Of a DNA stretch of 7,673 bases, positions 6,120 to 7,673 are shown piece after piece. Source of the DNA: Verrucomicrobiota bacterium (lineage in GTDB: Bacteria; Verrucomicrobiota; Verrucomicrobiia; Limisphaerales; JADLHS01); assembly GCA_004297495.1 (NCBI GenBank), contig SCTL01000914.1, positions 1 through 7,673 of the forward strand, given 5' to 3'. Numbering within the stretch: position 1 is the stretch's first letter; each line of letters begins with the position of its first letter. The notes beneath the pieces are model-generated. The model ran no database searches, had not been told where the DNA came from, and worked only from the letters and a program-made list of their open reading frames with translations. The translations under genes and the position numbers were made by a program.

Positions 6120-7055
6120 TCAAGTTGTCGCTTCGCGTGGTGCGGGTTGCGCGGTACGCAAACCGGCTGCGGGTTCATTCAAACTTCCCCGCCGATAGCC
6201 TTGCAAATCCACCGTCACGTGCGCATAACCGATTTGCTTCAACTCCTCCGCCACGCGCGCGGCCAGACCGTTCGCGAGCAGCTTCGGCAATTCCGCCGGC
6301 CCGACTTCGATGCGAGCGAGGTGCTGTACGGTTGCAGGTTGCAGGTTGAAAGTTGCAGGTTGCGCGACGCCGGTTGGCAGCTCGTAACTTTCAACCTGCA
6401 ACGTGCAACTCAACTCATGATGCCGGACCCGCACATCGTAAAAACCCAGATCGCGCAACACGTACTCCGCGCGCTCGATCATGCTCAGTTTTTCCGGCGA
6501 GACTTTTTCGCCATACGGAATCCGCGAACTCAGACACGCCATCTGCGGCTTGTCCGCCGTGGGCAGGCCGAGTTGCGCGGACAGTTCGCGAATTTCCGCC
6601 TTGGTCAGTCCGGCTTCCTTGAGCGGCGCGCGCACTTGAAATTCCTTCGCGGCCTGTGCGCCGGGACGGAAATCGCCGATGTCACTCGCGTTCTCGCCGT
6701 AAGCAATGACGGCGAAACCTTCCGCCTTCGCCAGTGGCGCGAGTTCCTCGAACAATTCGTGTTTGCAGAAGTAGCAACGGTTCGTGGGATTCGCGAGATA
6801 GTTGGGATTGTCGAACTCCGCCGTTCGCACCACGCGCACGGGAAAGCCGAAGCGTTGACTGAGTTCCAGCGCCTCGTTCAATTCACGTCGCGGCAGGCTC
6901 GGCGAATCCGCGATCACCGCCAGCGCCTTCGCACCAAGCGTGTCGTGCGCCACGCGCGCGAGAAAGACCGAGTCCACGCCGCCCGAATAGGCGACGAGGC
7001 ACGAACCGTACGAGCGCAGCAAGGCGCGCAGTTGTTCCAGCTTGTCTGAAAGCAC
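6120..7055 (-). CDS. larE: LarE-type ATP-dependent sacrificial sulfur transferase
   Basis: This 311-residue PP-loop enzyme of the LarE family adds sulfur to the pyridinium dithiocarboxylate intermediate of the nickel-pincer nucleotide cofactor, in the cytoplasm. The ATP-binding signature SGGVDS is at 24-29, with the following ADSPSLPRRE (49-58). A CYFC motif (C94, C97) and a third cysteine in ACLSSRIPYGEK (C174) are present. The C174 position corresponds to the single sulfur-donating Cys of Lactiplantibacillus LarE. The three-Cys arrangement matches the homologs that hold a [4Fe-4S] cluster, in which the protein is not consumed. The core continues to RDLGFYDVRVRHHEL and then ARIEVGPAELPKLL. 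Between these, residues about 216-246 are an insertion encoded by an inverted heptad repeat. GTG at 7055 is the only plausible start. No larB, larC or lactate racemase gene is visible here, so the cofactor's user is unknown. Confidence 0.95.
   Translation of the reverse strand: MLSDKLEQLRALLRSYGSCLVAYSGGVDSVFLARVAHDTLGAKALAVIADSPSLPRRELNEALELSQRFGFPVRVVRTAEFDNPNYLANPTNRCYFCKHELFEELAPLAKAEGFAVIAYGENASDIGDFRPGAQAAKEFQVRAPLKEAGLTKAEIRELSAQLGLPTADKPQMACLSSRIPYGEKVSPEKLSMIERAEYVLRDLGFYDVRVRHHELSCTLQVESYELPTGVAQPATFNLQPATVQHLARIEVGPAELPKLLANGLAARVAEELKQIGYAHVTVDLQGYRRGSLNEPAAGLRTAQPAPREATT
6331..6409. repeat. Near-perfect inverted heptad array inside larE
   Basis: Arms at 6331-6354 and 6386-6409 pair at 23 of 24 positions, including a perfect 17-base core (GTTGCAGGTTGAAAGTT at 6338-6354, complement at 6386-6402), around a 31-base loop. 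Each arm is an imperfect 7-bp tandem (GGTTGCA, GGTTGCA, GGTTGAA, AGTTGCA on the left). The element lies wholly within the larE coding frame and fits between residues that are adjacent in typical LarE proteins. It adds about 30 residues (TLQVESYELPTGV...FNLQPATVQH). Confidence 0.85.
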
Positions 7056-7091
7056 AACCAGAAAATGACATCCGCGACGGGACTTGTCGAG

Positions 7092-7108
7092 GCGGCAGCA
7101 GACGCCGC
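7092..7108. other. Small GC hairpin between divergent larE and the small membrane ORF
   Basis: GCGGC (7092-7096) and GCCGC (7104-7108) form a perfect 5-bp stem with a 7-base loop in the 95-bp intergenic region. It may sit in the 5' leader of either divergent transcript. I see no T-run and no recognisable promoter boxes around it. Confidence 0.3.
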
Positions 7109-7150
7109 GTTGTCTCGTCCTGATGCAGCAGGAGATTTGAACAGGACAGA

Positions 7151-7384
7151 ATGAAGTATTCTGCGCACAGATTCCCTCAATTCAGCCCGGTGGCATTTCG
7201 ACTGCTGAAATCCGATGGCATGATGGGCCTGATGATCTTGATGGGCTGGGTGGGCGCGGGCGTGATCGCGGAATTGATCGCCGCCCTCCGCGCGCCGCTC
7301 GGCTATCAGGACGAAACCGGATTTCATTTCGGTCAACGCGAAGTCAGGCCGCCGGAGGATTGGGAGATTGGCAATCCCAGTTGA
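7151..7384 (+). CDS. Small single-pass membrane protein, unknown function
   Basis: This is a 77-residue ORF. A basic N-terminus (MKYSAHRFPQFSPVAFRLLK) is followed by one hydrophobic segment, about residues 23-46 (GMMGLMILMGWVGAGVIAEL), and a hydrophilic C-terminus with GYQDETGFHFGQREVRPPEDWE. The membrane segment and the acidic/aromatic tail make this look like a real protein instead of a shadow frame. I have the impression that tails of this style occur in verrucomicrobial hypothetical proteins, but cannot confirm it. A weak AGGA-like purine stretch (ACAGGACAGA) lies directly before the ATG at 7151. Internal ATGs (for example the pair at about residues 24-25) could be the true start, leaving only membrane segment and tail. 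It is divergent from larE and followed by non-coding structured sequence. No function is assigned. Confidence 0.55.
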   Translation: MKYSAHRFPQFSPVAFRLLKSDGMMGLMILMGWVGAGVIAELIAALRAPLGYQDETGFHFGQREVRPPEDWEIGNPS

Positions 7385-7563
7385 CGGTCGCGCTCTTTGG
7401 ATTTGTTCGCCCTAGCAGGAGAACATCTTGGTCCGCCCTCCCGGTTTCGCCGGGATGTCGGGAAGCCATGACGACAAGTCCCTCGTCGGGGTATAACTTT
7501 GCGGTCGCTGTGTTAAAATATCCGCGTGTCGCAGCGTCGCCCCTGGCGAGGGATTTTCTTTTT
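7385..7563. other. Hairpin-rich non-coding region, possible ncRNA or repeat-element body
   Basis: No convincing gene is visible. Several short inverted repeats occur close together: CCCGG-TTTCG-CCGGG (near 7439-7454), GACGA with TCGTC (near 7470-7488), TAAC...GCG-GT-CGC...GTTA (near 7494-7515), and TCGCC-CCT-GGCGA (near 7538-7551). The last is followed by a T-rich stretch, ATTTTCTTTTT. The density of hairpins and the final stem plus T-run would suit a structured RNA or an attenuator/terminator reading rightward. A minus-strand frame crosses it but reads into the inverted repeat and has no family resemblance. Confidence 0.35.
7538..7563 (+). terminator. Possible intrinsic terminator downstream of the small membrane ORF
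   Basis: A TCGCC-CCT-GGCGA stem (alternative CCCT-GGCG-AGGG) is followed within a few bases by ATTTTCTTTTT on the plus strand. The stem is short and the T-run is interrupted. It lies about 150 bases after the small ORF stop, so it is a weak call. Confidence 0.3.
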
Positions 7564-7667
7564 GGTGGGGGAACATTCAACATTCAACTCTCAACCTTCA
7601 ACGAAGGCACAATGCGGCCGTTCCTTCGATGTTGAATGTTGAATGTTGAGAGTTGAATGTTCCCACC
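7564..7667. repeat. Large inverted repeat built of TTCAACN heptads, ends GGTGGG/CCCACC
   Basis: The left arm is 7564-7607 and the right arm 7623-7667, with a 15-base loop. The left arm reads GGTGGGGGAACA and then heptads TTCAACA, TTCAACT, CTCAACC, TTCAACG and GAAGG. The right arm is the near complement: CCTTCG, then TGTTGAA, TGTTGAA, TGTTGAG, AGTTGAA, ending CCCACC. The arms differ by small indels and by the order of heptad variants. The element looks like a complete palindromic unit with defined borders, non-coding, near the right edge of the window. Confidence 0.85.
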
Positions 7668-7673
7668 CTTTTC

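Noticed and set aside
6331..6409. CRISPR-like repeats
   Set aside because: The period is 7 bases with no unique spacers, and the arrays are inverted or inside genes. No cas genes are present.
6147..7049. 300-codon plus-strand ORF opposite larE
   Set aside because: The full LarE motif set on the minus strand settles the coding strand. This frame is a shadow.
7344..7583. 79-codon minus-strand ORF in the right intergenic region
   Set aside because: It begins inside the palindromic repeat, runs through several hairpins and overlaps the small membrane ORF. No Shine-Dalgarno or recognisable domain was seen, so I treat the region as non-coding.

Overview
The window is GC-rich, gene-dense bacterial chromosome. 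The gene styles suggest Verrucomicrobiota (Pedosphaera/Limisphaerales-like): a compact type II secretion pseudopilin operon, a PpiD/SurA-like membrane chaperone, weak or absent Shine-Dalgarno sequences and many short-period intergenic repeats. This assignment is an inference from gene content, not from a marker gene. I saw no tRNA, rRNA, CRISPR array, transposase or origin.

Layout. Bases 1-757 (minus) hold the N-terminal part of a membrane-anchored SurA/PpiD-type periplasmic folding factor that runs off the left edge. A divergent intergenic region (758-940) carries a small dyad and a 7-bp-periodic repeat. Bases 941-1711 (plus) encode a complete WecG/TagA/CpsF-family glycosyltransferase. Convergent to it, on the minus strand, is a tightly packed secretion operon read from right to left: gspF (6069-4783), gspH (4786-4223), gspI (4226-3810), gspJ (3813-3094) and gspK (3097-2018). 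Every junction is a 4-base ATGA or GTGA stop/start overlap. A further GTGA at the gspK stop opens a short reading frame that is broken at an A AAA AAC run, so a sixth small coupled gene, intact by frameshifting or decayed, may be present (2021-1849). Upstream of gspF, 50 bp away on the same strand, is larE (7055-6120), a sulfur-transfer enzyme of nickel-pincer cofactor synthesis. Divergent from larE is a small predicted membrane protein (7151-7384). The right end (7385-7673) is non-coding and hairpin-rich, and finishes in a large inverted repeat.

How the genes work together. GspF is the inner-membrane platform. GspH, I, J and K are the minor pseudopilins that form the tip complex of the type II secretion pseudopilus. 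The major pseudopilin GspG, ATPase GspE, secretin GspD and prepilin peptidase are not in this window. larE and tagA have no evident functional tie to secretion.

The most unusual signal is a family of imperfect heptanucleotide arrays (consensus about TTCAACN or its complement, with TTCAGCT, TGCAACN and TTCGACN variants). It occurs at four separate places in 7.7 kb. Three of the four are paired head-to-head as inverted arrays. Two lie inside genes and are translated in frame: one forms an extra loop of LarE, and the other forms most of the unusually long prepilin leader of GspH.
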